Positions 8,626 through 16,478 of a stretch of 54,556 nucleotides of DNA are shown piece after piece. How positions within the stretch are numbered: position 1 is the stretch's first letter; each line of letters begins with the position of its first letter. The notes under the pieces were generated by a model, which made no database searches, had not been told where the DNA came from, and was given only the letters and a program-made list of their open reading frames with translations. The DNA is from Lentisphaeria bacterium UBA1732 (GTDB lineage Bacteria > Verrucomicrobiota > Lentisphaeria > Victivallales > UBA1829): the NCBI GenBank assembly GCA_002315855.1, contig DCIG01000066.1, positions 1-54,556 of the forward strand. Reading direction: 5' to 3'. Both the position numbers and the translations under genes were made by a program.

Positions 8626-8642
8626 AAAGTTTTTATAGATTA

Positions 8643-8660
8643 TTGCAAAGATTTTTGCAA
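8643..8660. promoter_or_regulatory. Second palindrome upstream of the methylase promoter
   Basis: TTGCAAA-GATT-TTTGCAA, perfect 7-bp arms, centred about 50 bases upstream of the -35 box. It may be a further operator of the restriction operon, or unrelated. Confidence 0.35.
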
Positions 8661-8698
8661 CGTATATCAATATACCCATTTATGCTTTTTTACCTAAC

Positions 8699-8743
8699 GG
8701 GCAACCTCTAATTAGAGACAGTCTCAATTGAGCGGATTTGCCC
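8699..8743 (-). terminator. Nested palindromes just past the OppC-like gene
   Basis: Outer arms GGGCAA (8699-8704) and TTGCCC (8738-8743) enclose three overlapping palindromes: CTCTAATTAGAG (8706-8717), GAGAC-A-GTCTC (8715-8725) and CTCAATTGAG (8723-8732). The element starts two bases beyond the stop codon of the leftward permease gene. It likely folds and ends that message, although no U tract follows, so termination is uncertain. Confidence 0.4.
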
Positions 8744-8744
8744 C

Positions 8745-9662
8745 TTACAGCACGTGTCGCGGGTCGAGTGCATCGCGCAGGGCATCGCCGCTCATATTCA
8801 GGGCAAGCACAAGCACAAACATGAATCCCGTGGCGGTAACCAGTTCCCACCAGACACCGCGCCACAAAAGCGTTTGACCATTGGCAATCATCAGCCCCCA
8901 GCTTGGTTCAAACTGGACTCCCAGTCCCAGATAGCTCACAATGACCTCCGTCATCACGGCAAACGCAAAACGCATGGTAAAATAAACGATAACCAGGTGC
9001 ATCAGATTCGGGAAAATGTGCCGCAGCATAATCCCGCAGCTGCCGACTCCCAAAGCACGGGCGGCGGTTACATACTGCATCTGACGCTGGCGCATCGTTT
9101 CGGCACGCACCACACGGCACAGCGGAACCCACCCTGTAAGCCCGATTCCCATGTAGACGGCCATCATACCGGGTTCGGTGTTAAGGCACGCTGAAAACGC
9201 GCGGAAAGCGGTTTCTAAAGGGCCGTAGAGGAAGCCCTTTGACACCAGCAGTGCAAACGCCAGAATAAACAGCAGTGTCGGCATGGACGCAAAGGTACTG
9301 TATATCCACAGAACCGTCCTGTCCGTCCTGCCTCCGAAATACCCTCCCAGCAATCCAAGCAAAACCCCGAATACAGAGGAAATCAGCGAAGCAATCACGC
9401 CGACTTTCACGGCAGTGCGCGAAGCAAACAGGGCGCGTATCAGGACATCGCGCCCCAGATAATCCGTTCCCAGCCAATGCTGAGCGCAGGGAGGCTGATT
9501 GCGGAGTAATTCATCCTGCACCTGATAAACCGGCACCGTGCCGCTGTGCTTGCAGGCAATCGCATAGATTTCCGCTCCGGCTGCGAACAGCAGGAAAAAC
9601 AGGCATACCGCCAATGGCAGACGCGCATACCGTATTTTCAGCAGCCGTTTCAGAGCATTCAT
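8745..9662 (-). CDS. OppC/DppC-type ABC transporter permease
   Basis: Inner-membrane permease of 305 residues of the peptide/nickel (OppC, YejE) type. It has an N-terminal membrane segment (about 14-34), the H-W-L-G-T-D-Y-L-G-R-D-V signature of OppC proteins, five further membrane spans and the EAA loop AARALGVGSCGIMLRHIFPN that contacts the ATPase. It ends with G-D-A-L-R-D-A-L-D-P-R, a typical OppC tail. Its start overlaps the mnmG stop by four bases. No OppB, ATPase or binding protein is encoded nearby, so partners must lie elsewhere, possibly beyond the restriction island, which now occupies the DNA downstream of it. The substrate is unknown. Confidence 0.88.
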   Translation of the reverse strand: MNALKRLLKIRYARLPLAVCLFFLLFAAGAEIYAIACKHSGTVPVYQVQDELLRNQPPCAQHWLGTDYLGRDVLIRALFASRTAVKVGVIASLISSVFGVLLGLLGGYFGGRTDRTVLWIYSTFASMPTLLFILAFALLVSKGFLYGPLETAFRAFSACLNTEPGMMAVYMGIGLTGWVPLCRVVRAETMRQRQMQYVTAARALGVGSCGIMLRHIFPNLMHLVIVYFTMRFAFAVMTEVIVSYLGLGVQFEPSWGLMIANGQTLLWRGVWWELVTATGFMFVLVLALNMSGDALRDALDPRHVL

Positions 9663-11551
9663 TCTGCGGGTTCCCCAGAAGTCTGCGCGGCTTCTTTTTC
9701 CGCACGGCGAATGCGTTCCAGATGAACTTGCAGAAGTCCGATTTCAGCAGGTGTAACACCGTCAATGCGCCCCGCCTGCGCAAGCGTGGACGGCTTGATG
9801 CGGGTCAGTTTCAGGCGGGATTCGTTGCGGAGACCTTTGACGCTGCCGTAGTCCATGCCGTCGGGAATGCGCCAGCTCTCCAGCCCGCGCAAATGACGGA
9901 TGGAGTCTTCCTCCTGCCGCAGATAGCCCTCGTAATGCGCCTGAACAGCCAGTTCGCGCAGTACACGGCGGTCCGTGCGGTCGTTCAAATCGCATCCGGC
10001 TTCCGCCGCATCAAACGGCAAAGCATTCAAATCCGGCACGCCGTGAAATTCTTTCAGCAAATCCCAGCCGCTCAAGCCGCCTTTGAAACGCATTTGGCAC
10101 AGAGCCGTTTCCACCGCATGAAGTTTGTCTTCGTAGCGGGTGAAAACCGCAAAATCAGAATCGTTCAGCAGACCAAGTTCGTGAGCTTTGCGGCAGAGAC
10201 GCAGGTCGGCATTGTCCTGACGCAGACGCAGACGGTATTCGGCGCGGCTGGTGAACAGCCGGTACGGCTCCGTGATTTCCTTTGTAACCAGGTCATCGGC
10301 AAGAACACCGATGTAGGTTTCATCGCGTCCGAACTCGACACCGGGGAGACCTGCGGCATGACGGGCGGCATTCAAACCTGCGGCAAGTCCCTGCGCAGCG
10401 GCTTCTTCGTACCCGCTTGTGCCGTTGATTTGTCCTGCATGATAGAGGCCTTGCCACGCACGAATGGCGAAACAGCGGTTCAGCTGCTCCGGCAGTACGA
10501 AATCGTATTCGATGGCGTAGGCGTAGCGCATGATGCGGACGTGCTCCAGCCCAGGAAGCGACCGGAGCATTTTCTCCTGCACTTCCGGCGGCAGACTGGT
10601 GGAAATGCCGTTGACATAATATTCATCCGTGGCTTCGCCTTCGGGTTCGAGGTAAATCAGATGGCGTTCGTGATTCGGGAAACGCACGACCTTGTCCTCA
10701 AACGAGGGACAGTAACGCGTACCGATGCCTTCAATCAGTCCGTTGTACATGGGTGCTTTGTCGAGATTGGCACGGACAAGCGCGGCAGTTTCCGAGGTGC
10801 TCCACGTCATGCGGCAATCCATGGATTTCCCGCTGACATGAGGCGTAATATGCGAAACATCAAAATGCGAGAAGCGTTCTTCCAGACCTTCATCCGAACT
10901 TTGGACATCCATTTGCGAAAAATCAACGGAACTGCCGAAGACACGGGGCGGAGTCCCGGTTTTCAATCGCCCCAACTTCAAGCCGAGCTGCTCTTTCAGT
11001 GCAGCGGACAGAAGATTCGAGGCAGGATCACCGGCACGTCCGCCGGAAAAATGCGTAAGTCCGTAGTGAAGTTTTCCCCTCAGGAATGTCCCCGTGGCAA
11101 TGACCACCGCTTTGCAGCGGTAGGTACGTCCGATCATGGTCGTAATGCCTGCAACAGCACCGTTTTCCGTAACAAATCCGGTGGCCTCGTCCTGGCGAAT
11201 GGTCAAGTTCGGAATCTGTTCCAGTTCGTGCTTCATGGCGCGCTGATAACAGGCTTTGTCGCACTGGGCACGGGGAGACCAGACCGCAGGTCCTTTGGTA
11301 AGGTTCAACATGCGGAACTGAATGGAACAGGCATCGGCAACACGCCCCATCAAACCGCCCAGCGCATCGATTTCGCGGACCAAATGGCCTTTCGCAATTC
11401 CGCCGATGCACGGATTGCAGCTCATTTGCCCGATATGGTCGGGATTCATGGTCAGCATCAGGGTTTCGGCACCAAGACGCGCGGATGCGCTTGCCGCTTC
11501 ACAGGCGGCATGACCTCCGCCGATAACGATTACATCAAAAAAATCAGACAT
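9659..11551 (-). CDS. mnmG: tRNA U34 carboxymethylaminomethyl-modifying enzyme MnmG
   Basis: FAD-dependent enzyme of 630 residues that works with MnmE to modify the wobble uridine of several tRNAs. Visible marks are the N-terminal dinucleotide-binding loop VIVIGGGHAACEAA, the block MSCNPCIGGIAKGHLVREIDALGG, the family signature G-T-R-Y-C-P-S-F-E-D-K-V-V-R-F, and the C-terminal helical part with GLRNESRLKLTRIKPSTLAQAGRIDGVTPAE (read as shorter blocks), which binds MnmE. Length is normal. It lies 109 bases after the rodZ-like gene, with two hairpins between them, and is translationally coupled to the OppC-like permease. Confidence 0.97.
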   Translation of the reverse strand: MSDFFDVIVIGGGHAACEAASASARLGAETLMLTMNPDHIGQMSCNPCIGGIAKGHLVREIDALGGLMGRVADACSIQFRMLNLTKGPAVWSPRAQCDKACYQRAMKHELEQIPNLTIRQDEATGFVTENGAVAGITTMIGRTYRCKAVVIATGTFLRGKLHYGLTHFSGGRAGDPASNLLSAALKEQLGLKLGRLKTGTPPRVFGSSVDFSQMDVQSSDEGLEERFSHFDVSHITPHVSGKSMDCRMTWSTSETAALVRANLDKAPMYNGLIEGIGTRYCPSFEDKVVRFPNHERHLIYLEPEGEATDEYYVNGISTSLPPEVQEKMLRSLPGLEHVRIMRYAYAIEYDFVLPEQLNRCFAIRAWQGLYHAGQINGTSGYEEAAAQGLAAGLNAARHAAGLPGVEFGRDETYIGVLADDLVTKEITEPYRLFTSRAEYRLRLRQDNADLRLCRKAHELGLLNDSDFAVFTRYEDKLHAVETALCQMRFKGGLSGWDLLKEFHGVPDLNALPFDAAEAGCDLNDRTDRRVLRELAVQAHYEGYLRQEEDSIRHLRGLESWRIPDGMDYGSVKGLRNESRLKLTRIKPSTLAQAGRIDGVTPAEIGLLQVHLERIRRAEKEAAQTSGEPAE

Positions 11552-11568
11552 ATCAAAAAGAACTCATA

Positions 11569-11607
11569 CGGGCGGGAAACGGAAAAAAATCAAACATTTT
11601 CCGCCCG
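11569..11607 (-). promoter_or_regulatory. Hairpin in the mnmG leader
   Basis: CGGGCGG (11569-11575) pairs with CCGCCCG (11601-11607), extended by AAA/TTT with a small bulge. The stem is GC-rich and lies 18 bases before the mnmG start on its leader RNA. No U tract follows, so it may slow or tune expression rather than end transcription. Confidence 0.35.
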
Positions 11608-11618
11608 AAACAGTGGCA

Positions 11619-11654
11619 GAGACCTCAAATTCCTGAATATGGTTATAAGGTCTC
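11619..11654 (-). terminator. Hairpin just past the rodZ-like gene
   Basis: GAGACCT (11619-11625) and AGGTCTC (11648-11654) form a 7-bp stem seven bases past the stop codon of the rodZ-like gene. It lacks a U tract. It may protect the 3' end of the upstream message or partly end transcription. Confidence 0.35.
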
Positions 11655-11660
11655 CGTAAT

Positions 11661-12776
11661 TTACAGATTATCGCGGACTGCGGCTTTCTTGGACATTTTC
11701 AGAACAGAAATTTCCGGCATTTCCGGCATAATCAGGGAATCCAAAGCATGTTCACCCGCCTGAAGCAGATTCCCCGCCGCCGAAGTGTCCGGCGGAAGAA
11801 GCGGGTCCGAGGCAAGATTCCGGGACTGCTGCTGACGAACAGAACTGCCGCCCTGAGCAAAAATGGCTTCGGTATCAGCGCCGGAACCATTTGCCGTCCG
11901 GACAGTCTCCGCCGGAGATGAAGATGAACTTCCACGCAGACAGAGCGCAACAATCAGCCACACCAGCAGCAGAAAAACAACTGCCGCCGAAACTGCCATC
12001 CCGATGAAAAGACGTTTCACACGCTTGGCTTCTTTTTCATCCACGACTTCTGTGGTATCAACATTTTTGATAATGGCTTCCGCCACTTCTTCCTTCTTGG
12101 TGAACATGGAATGAAGCATATCCATCAGGAGCCTGGCATCGTCTTCGGGAACATTGTAGATTTCGGTGAGCTTGCGGACGTATGCCGAAACATAAACGAG
12201 CGGCAAATCCAGCGTATCCGCCTCAAGTTCCTGAATAAATGCAATGCGAATGCGGGTTTCACTTGCGACATCCTCGATTTTTCTGCCCAGTCTTGAGCGA
12301 ATCATGTACAGGTTTGCACCGAGGGAACGCGACGAATCGACAGACGGAGGAACAGGTACATCGACTTTAACGTTTTTTTTCTGTCCAACAGATGGCGGAA
12401 GCGCAGGTTTGGGAACAGGCGCAGAGGCCGGACGAAAATCCGGCTGATTTGCGGAGATGGAATCAAAACGCGACTCTTTTTCCGCCGGATATGACACGGA
12501 AGCAGGAGATTGTGCCGGAATCGCGGCCGATTCCGCCGGGATATGACCGGATTCCGCATCTTCTGCAGCAGTAACCGTATAATCGACAACCGCACCGGGA
12601 ACCGGATGCCGCGGGGCGTTCGTACTCGGCGGAGGAGCCACGGGAGATTCGCAGGATGGAGCATTGGAGTGTTCCATTGCGGCGAAAGGATGTTCGGCCG
12701 GAGCAGTTGCAGTGAGGTCAAAAAGATCTGCCTGAGTGCTTTGGGGTTGTTCCCGGTTCAGCTCGTTTTCATTCAT
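11661..12776 (-). CDS. RodZ-like membrane protein with HTH domain
   Basis: Protein of 371 residues. An unusual Pro/Ala/Ser-rich N-terminal region (1-145) precedes a RodZ-type Xre helix-turn-helix (about 151-208: LGANLYMIRSRLGRKIEDVA, then E-L-E-A-D, and Y-V-R-K-L). A basic stretch (KRVKRL) and a single membrane span (about 256-281) follow, then a Ser-rich periplasmic tail. RodZ links MreB filaments to the wall-elongation machinery. In classical RodZ the HTH is at the very N-terminus, so the extra leader is notable. A membrane-bound regulator is an alternative. AAAGGA sits about ten bases before the ATG. It follows ftsK by 17 bases. Confidence 0.72.
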   Translation of the reverse strand: MNENELNREQPQSTQADLFDLTATAPAEHPFAAMEHSNAPSCESPVAPPPSTNAPRHPVPGAVVDYTVTAAEDAESGHIPAESAAIPAQSPASVSYPAEKESRFDSISANQPDFRPASAPVPKPALPPSVGQKKNVKVDVPVPPSVDSSRSLGANLYMIRSRLGRKIEDVASETRIRIAFIQELEADTLDLPLVYVSAYVRKLTEIYNVPEDDARLLMDMLHSMFTKKEEVAEAIIKNVDTTEVVDEKEAKRVKRLFIGMAVSAAVVFLLLVWLIVALCLRGSSSSSPAETVRTANGSGADTEAIFAQGGSSVRQQQSRNLASDPLLPPDTSAAGNLLQAGEHALDSLIMPEMPEISVLKMSKKAAVRDNL

Positions 12777-12793
12777 GACGCTGGGTCCTTTAC

Positions 12794-15673
12794 TTATTCG
12801 ATTTCATTGACTTCCAGTCCTTCGGTAATCAGGATGGTGCGTTTCTGACCGCCGGGGAGAGGAGCACTGATGATATGGCGTTGTTCGAGTTTATCAATCA
12901 GGTCGGCGGATTTATTGTATCCGATTCCAAGTCTCCGCTGGAGAAACGAGGTGCTGACCTGCTGTTCGTTGATGATGATTTCCAGAGCTTTGCGCATGAG
13001 TTCGCCATCGCCCGGCTGAAGATATTTCGCCGCCACGGAGTTGATGAACTGCGCGCTGTGATGATTACTCGTATCTTCTTCAAATGGGGCATCTTCGCCG
13101 AAATCTTCGTCATCCTCCATATCATCGCCGTGTCTGCGCGATGCGGCTGACGAATCACGATTGGATTCAACAAATTCATCGGCACTTTCCACCCGTTCGG
13201 CGACGACCCCGTCATCGAAGTGCTGTTCATGTCCGCGTGAAATTTCTTCCACAACTTTTTGAATTTCAGGGTCGGACACGTAAGACCCCTGAATACGTTC
13301 GAGTCCGGATGCACCCGCCGTGAAGAGCATATCGCCGTTTCCAAGGAGCTTTTCTGCACCGATGCAGTCCAGAATAACGCGGCTGTCGATGCCGGAGCTG
13401 ACCTTGAATGCGATTTTCGTAGGCAGATTGGCTTTGATGGTACCGGTGATGATGTCCTTTCGAGGCGACTGAGTGGCAATAATCAGGTGAACCCCTGCGG
13501 CGCGTCCCTTGGCGGCAATTCTGGAAATACTGGTTTCCACATCCGCCCGGGCATCCTTAATCATCATAATGTCGGCCAGCTCATCAATGATGATAATCAG
13601 GAGCGGCATTTTCTTCGGGACGGGATTGCCGTCATCGTCATAGACGGGACGCGGATCTTCGGGGCGATTGTTGAATGTTTTCAATTCTTTATGCAGGACT
13701 TTCGCCATAACACGGTAACGGCGTTCCATTTCATTGACGCCCCAGCGGAGAGCCAGCGGCACTTTCTTTGCCTCATTCACAATCGGGGTCATCAGGTGAG
13801 GCAGAGGAGCATAGTTGGCGAGTTCCACAATTTTCGGGTCAACCATGATGAGACGCAAATCGTCAGGCGTGAAACGGAAAAGCAAGCTCATGATGAGGGA
13901 GTTCATGCAGACTGATTTTCCTGACCCGGTCGTACCGGCAATCAGCATGTGCGGAGCGCGTCCCAAGTCGGCAACCATGACTTTGCCGGTGATGTCGCGT
14001 CCCAGTACAATCGGAATCGCGGCGCGGCTTTCTTTCCATGCGGGCGACTCCAGCAGAGGACGCAGATATACGGTGCTTGCGACCTTGTTCGGGACTTCGA
14101 TGCCGATGGTATTTTTACCGGGAATCGGAGCTCGCATTCGGATACTTTCGGCGGCAAGTTCCATAGCGATATTCTGCTGGATTCCGGTAACTTTTTCGAC
14201 CTTGATACCGGGAGCAAGCGATACCTCAAACTGCGTAACACGCGGTCCCACCGTAATTTCCGTTACAGAACCGTTCACATCGAAACTGTCCAGCGTATTC
14301 TGAAGCTGTTCACGCTCTTTGCGGACAAAGGCTTCATTTTCCTGAGTATTGGATTCTTCATGCCACTGAAGCATCTCCGGCATTGGCAGTTTGTATGGAT
14401 TGTATTTCGATCCCAGACCTTTCACAATGCGGTTGTCCGGTTCAGAAGCATCAGGATGCTCGTGGTCATATTTTTCACGGTTCTGCGGGTATGTATGGAC
14501 AGACGGGACAGGTGAATTGCGTACCGCAGATGGTGCAGACGGAGCCATGACCGGAGACACGGCCGGCCTAACGGAGCTTTCTTCCCGGTTTTCCGCAGGA
14601 GGCGGATACACCGGAGTTTGCGCCGGAGGTGCGCCATAATGGTCGGAATAAGCCACATCCACAGGTCCCGGCATTCTTTTCCGTCCGTTTCTGGACGGAG
14701 GCGGTGCGATAACCGGAGAAACATAATCATCGGTATCGGATGGATACGGTGCATCCTGCGGAGCTTTCGCAGGATTGAAGTCGTCATCATCAGTCTGCAC
14801 ACGGGAATCATCCTGTTCACCGCGGGCGGGACCCGAGGCTGATTCTGCGGATTGCGGCTCGAATGTCCGGCCGTCCTGAGACTGCGGAGGTTCAGGTGTC
14901 CAAATTTCTTCCCCATTTTCCGCCTCATTGGGAACGGCGGATTTTCTTGCGGCTTTTTCGCGCTTGCGCTCTTCTTTTTCGCGTTCGGCCTCTTCTTTTC
15001 TCTGCTGACGTCTGGCTTCACGCTGGTTGCGGAGATATTCCCGGTCTTTCTTCCAATCTGACCAGAAATCAGCAAAAAGGAAGAACCAGTCATGATAAAA
15101 CAGAAGAGCCAGCGAGGGAAGCATGAGCAGTCCCGCGATAATCATTGTACCGATGTCGCCCAGGTAACGGCGGATTAAGCCTGCTTCCGCAATCCCCGGA
15201 CAATGAGGGGCGGCAAGTTTGGAACCGATAATCCCGCCCGAAAGCGCAAGCGCAGGACGCTCAATGCGTCCGATTCCCAGCGTATCTGTAACATCGATAA
15301 AGCGTTCCGGCCACATGGCAAAAAGTACCGAAATCGCGATGAGAACGGCAAAAAACGCACCTTTGCAGCCGTTTCCCTCCCGGCGTTTGAACGGGATAAA
15401 ACAGCGAATCAGGCGGATCAGCATCAATCCCAGCATCGGATAGACTGCCAGCCCGAAAAGATAGAACAGTATGCGGGCAGTATGCGCTCCGGCCAATCCC
15501 AGCCAGTTTTTCAGCAGGGTATAGTCCTTCATTCCCCCTTCCAAAACGGCGAGGTCAGCACTTTTATGCGAGAAAAGCGCCAATATCAGCAGCAGAAACA
15601 GCACGACGCGAAAATAATTCGGAATCGTCCAGATTTTTGCGTGATTGTCCTGAAAATGTTCATTTCCCTGCAT
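12794..15673 (-). CDS. ftsK: DNA translocase FtsK/SpoIIIE
   Basis: Septal DNA pump of 959 residues that clears chromosome ends and aids dimer resolution at division. The N-terminus holds about four membrane spans (20-36, 63-90, 105-120, 173-200). A long charged then Pro-rich linker (about 205-400) follows. The motor starts near 415, with Walker A GTTGSGKS at 580-587 and Walker B LLIIIIDELAD at 691-701. The C-terminal gamma winged helix is visible in DGELMRKALEIIINEQQ and QRRLGIGYNKSADLIDKLE; it reads KOPS-type polar DNA motifs. Length is normal for the family. It heads a leftward group with the rodZ-like gene and mnmG. Confidence 0.96.
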   Translation of the reverse strand: MQGNEHFQDNHAKIWTIPNYFRVVLFLLLILALFSHKSADLAVLEGGMKDYTLLKNWLGLAGAHTARILFYLFGLAVYPMLGLMLIRLIRCFIPFKRREGNGCKGAFFAVLIAISVLFAMWPERFIDVTDTLGIGRIERPALALSGGIIGSKLAAPHCPGIAEAGLIRRYLGDIGTMIIAGLLMLPSLALLFYHDWFFLFADFWSDWKKDREYLRNQREARRQQRKEEAEREKEERKREKAARKSAVPNEAENGEEIWTPEPPQSQDGRTFEPQSAESASGPARGEQDDSRVQTDDDDFNPAKAPQDAPYPSDTDDYVSPVIAPPPSRNGRKRMPGPVDVAYSDHYGAPPAQTPVYPPPAENREESSVRPAVSPVMAPSAPSAVRNSPVPSVHTYPQNREKYDHEHPDASEPDNRIVKGLGSKYNPYKLPMPEMLQWHEESNTQENEAFVRKEREQLQNTLDSFDVNGSVTEITVGPRVTQFEVSLAPGIKVEKVTGIQQNIAMELAAESIRMRAPIPGKNTIGIEVPNKVASTVYLRPLLESPAWKESRAAIPIVLGRDITGKVMVADLGRAPHMLIAGTTGSGKSVCMNSLIMSLLFRFTPDDLRLIMVDPKIVELANYAPLPHLMTPIVNEAKKVPLALRWGVNEMERRYRVMAKVLHKELKTFNNRPEDPRPVYDDDGNPVPKKMPLLIIIIDELADIMMIKDARADVETSISRIAAKGRAAGVHLIIATQSPRKDIITGTIKANLPTKIAFKVSSGIDSRVILDCIGAEKLLGNGDMLFTAGASGLERIQGSYVSDPEIQKVVEEISRGHEQHFDDGVVAERVESADEFVESNRDSSAASRRHGDDMEDDEDFGEDAPFEEDTSNHHSAQFINSVAAKYLQPGDGELMRKALEIIINEQQVSTSFLQRRLGIGYNKSADLIDKLEQRHIISAPLPGGQKRTILITEGLEVNEIE

Positions 15674-16036
15674 GTTATGTGTTTTCTCCGTGAAGGCGTC
15701 TGCACCTGATGATGCAGAATATTTTTCGGTTCTTCAGAAATTTTTCAAAACAGTCATTGAAAACCGTTTTGAATGCAACTAATAACAATAGCACATTTTT
15801 AAACGAAATAAAGCCCAAAACTGCATTTTTACGAAAAAAACTTGAATTTCCCTTCTCCATCGTGGCAAGTGCTTTCACAAGGTTTGGGGAACTGTTCCTT
15901 TTTTGACTTAAAACCGATATTTAACCGTTTTTTCTATGATACTGCAGGAAACAGTAAAAAAACAGAAAAGCTGTTTTTCAAGAATCCCCTTACTGACATC
16001 AACGATTCAAAATGTCTGAAAAAAATACAAAAAAAA
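15674..16036. other. Intergenic region upstream of ftsK
   Basis: About 360 bases between ftsK and the 3' end of tRNA-Ser. It is A/T-rich with no persuasive gene. It carries the T-run after the tRNA (about 16030-16036 on the plus strand as A) and must hold the ftsK promoter. Several poor -10-like words exist, and none has a good -35 partner. Confidence 0.45.
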
Positions 16037-16126
16037 TGGCGGAGAGAGGGGGATTTGAACCCCCGATAGAGTTACCCCTATACAGCATTTCCAATGCTGC
16101 GCCTTCGACCGCTCGGCCATCTCTCC
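16037..16126 (-). tRNA. tRNA-Ser, anticodon GGA
   Basis: Class II tRNA of 90 bases including encoded CCA. Read leftward: acceptor GGAGAGA pairing with TCTCTCC, D arm, anticodon arm CAGCA-TTGGAAA-TGCTG with anticodon GGA (reads UCC/UCU), a long variable arm (TATAGGGGTAACTCTATC) typical of serine tRNAs, T arm GGGGG-TTCAAAT-CCCCC, discriminator G and CCA. A T run follows. Confidence 0.96.
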
Positions 16127-16147
16127 GTTCTGAAAAGAATATAATTT

Positions 16148-16175
16148 AATATACTTGTTTTTATACAAAAGTCAA
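16148..16175 (-). promoter_or_regulatory. Sigma-70 promoter of tRNA-Ser
   Basis: Leftward TTGACT (16175-16170), 16-base spacer, TATATT (16153-16148). An alternative -10, TATTAA, would give 18 bases. The start falls about 15 bases before the mature tRNA. Confidence 0.65.
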
Positions 16176-16303
16176 GTAAAAAGCATAAAAAAAACAAAAA
16201 AAGAAACCGTACTTCATAAAAACAGGAAAAAAGTCCGAAAACAAAGCTGTTTCAGGTCGGAATAAGGCTTTCCAAGCAGTGTTTTACAAAAAACGATAAG
16301 ACG

Positions 16304-16332
16304 AAAAAGGCACTCCGCCGAAACGGAATGCC
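16304..16332 (-). terminator. Intrinsic terminator of the GH52 transcript
   Basis: Leftward GGCATTCCG pairs with CGGAGTGCC across a six-base loop (one G-T pair), followed directly by TTTTT. It is the first proper terminator after the GH52 gene and probably the end of the xylan transcript. It lies 147 bases past the stop codon, after two other hairpin elements. Confidence 0.75.
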
Positions 16333-16353
16333 ATACAAAATGCCATACATCAG

Positions 16354-16396
16354 GAGCTGATTTCAAAAGGCACGAGGGTAACTTTGAAATCAGCTC
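16354..16396. repeat. 43-bp dispersed palindrome, copy 1
   Basis: GAGCTGATTTCAAA-N15-TTTGAAATCAGCTC, perfect 14-bp arms. The same arms and the same 15-base spacer length recur at 34511-34553, with a degenerate copy at 28958-29000 and a diverged one near 42448-42490. Here it lies in the 3' untranslated part of the GH52 transcript. Confidence 0.8.
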
Positions 16397-16402
16397 AATC
16401 AG

Positions 16403-16460
16403 ATACATGCAGAGAAGAAGTCTTCTGTTTGTCAAACAGAATCATTTCCGCTGCATGTAT
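16403..16460. repeat. Long two-part hairpin past GH52
   Basis: Outer arms ATACATGCAG (16403-16412) and CTGCATGTAT (16451-16460) enclose TTCTGTTT-GTC-AAACAGAA (16423-16441). Both stems are perfect. It begins 18 bases past the GH52 stop codon and may guard the 3' end of the message. Confidence 0.6.
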
Positions 16461-16478
16461 CCCAGGCAGACGGAACGA

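Noticed and set aside
9275..11659. Open frame of 794 codons on the plus strand
   Set aside because: It is the antisense image of mnmG and the OppC-like gene, both of which have full family motifs on the minus strand. The translation is low-complexity, with no recognisable domain.
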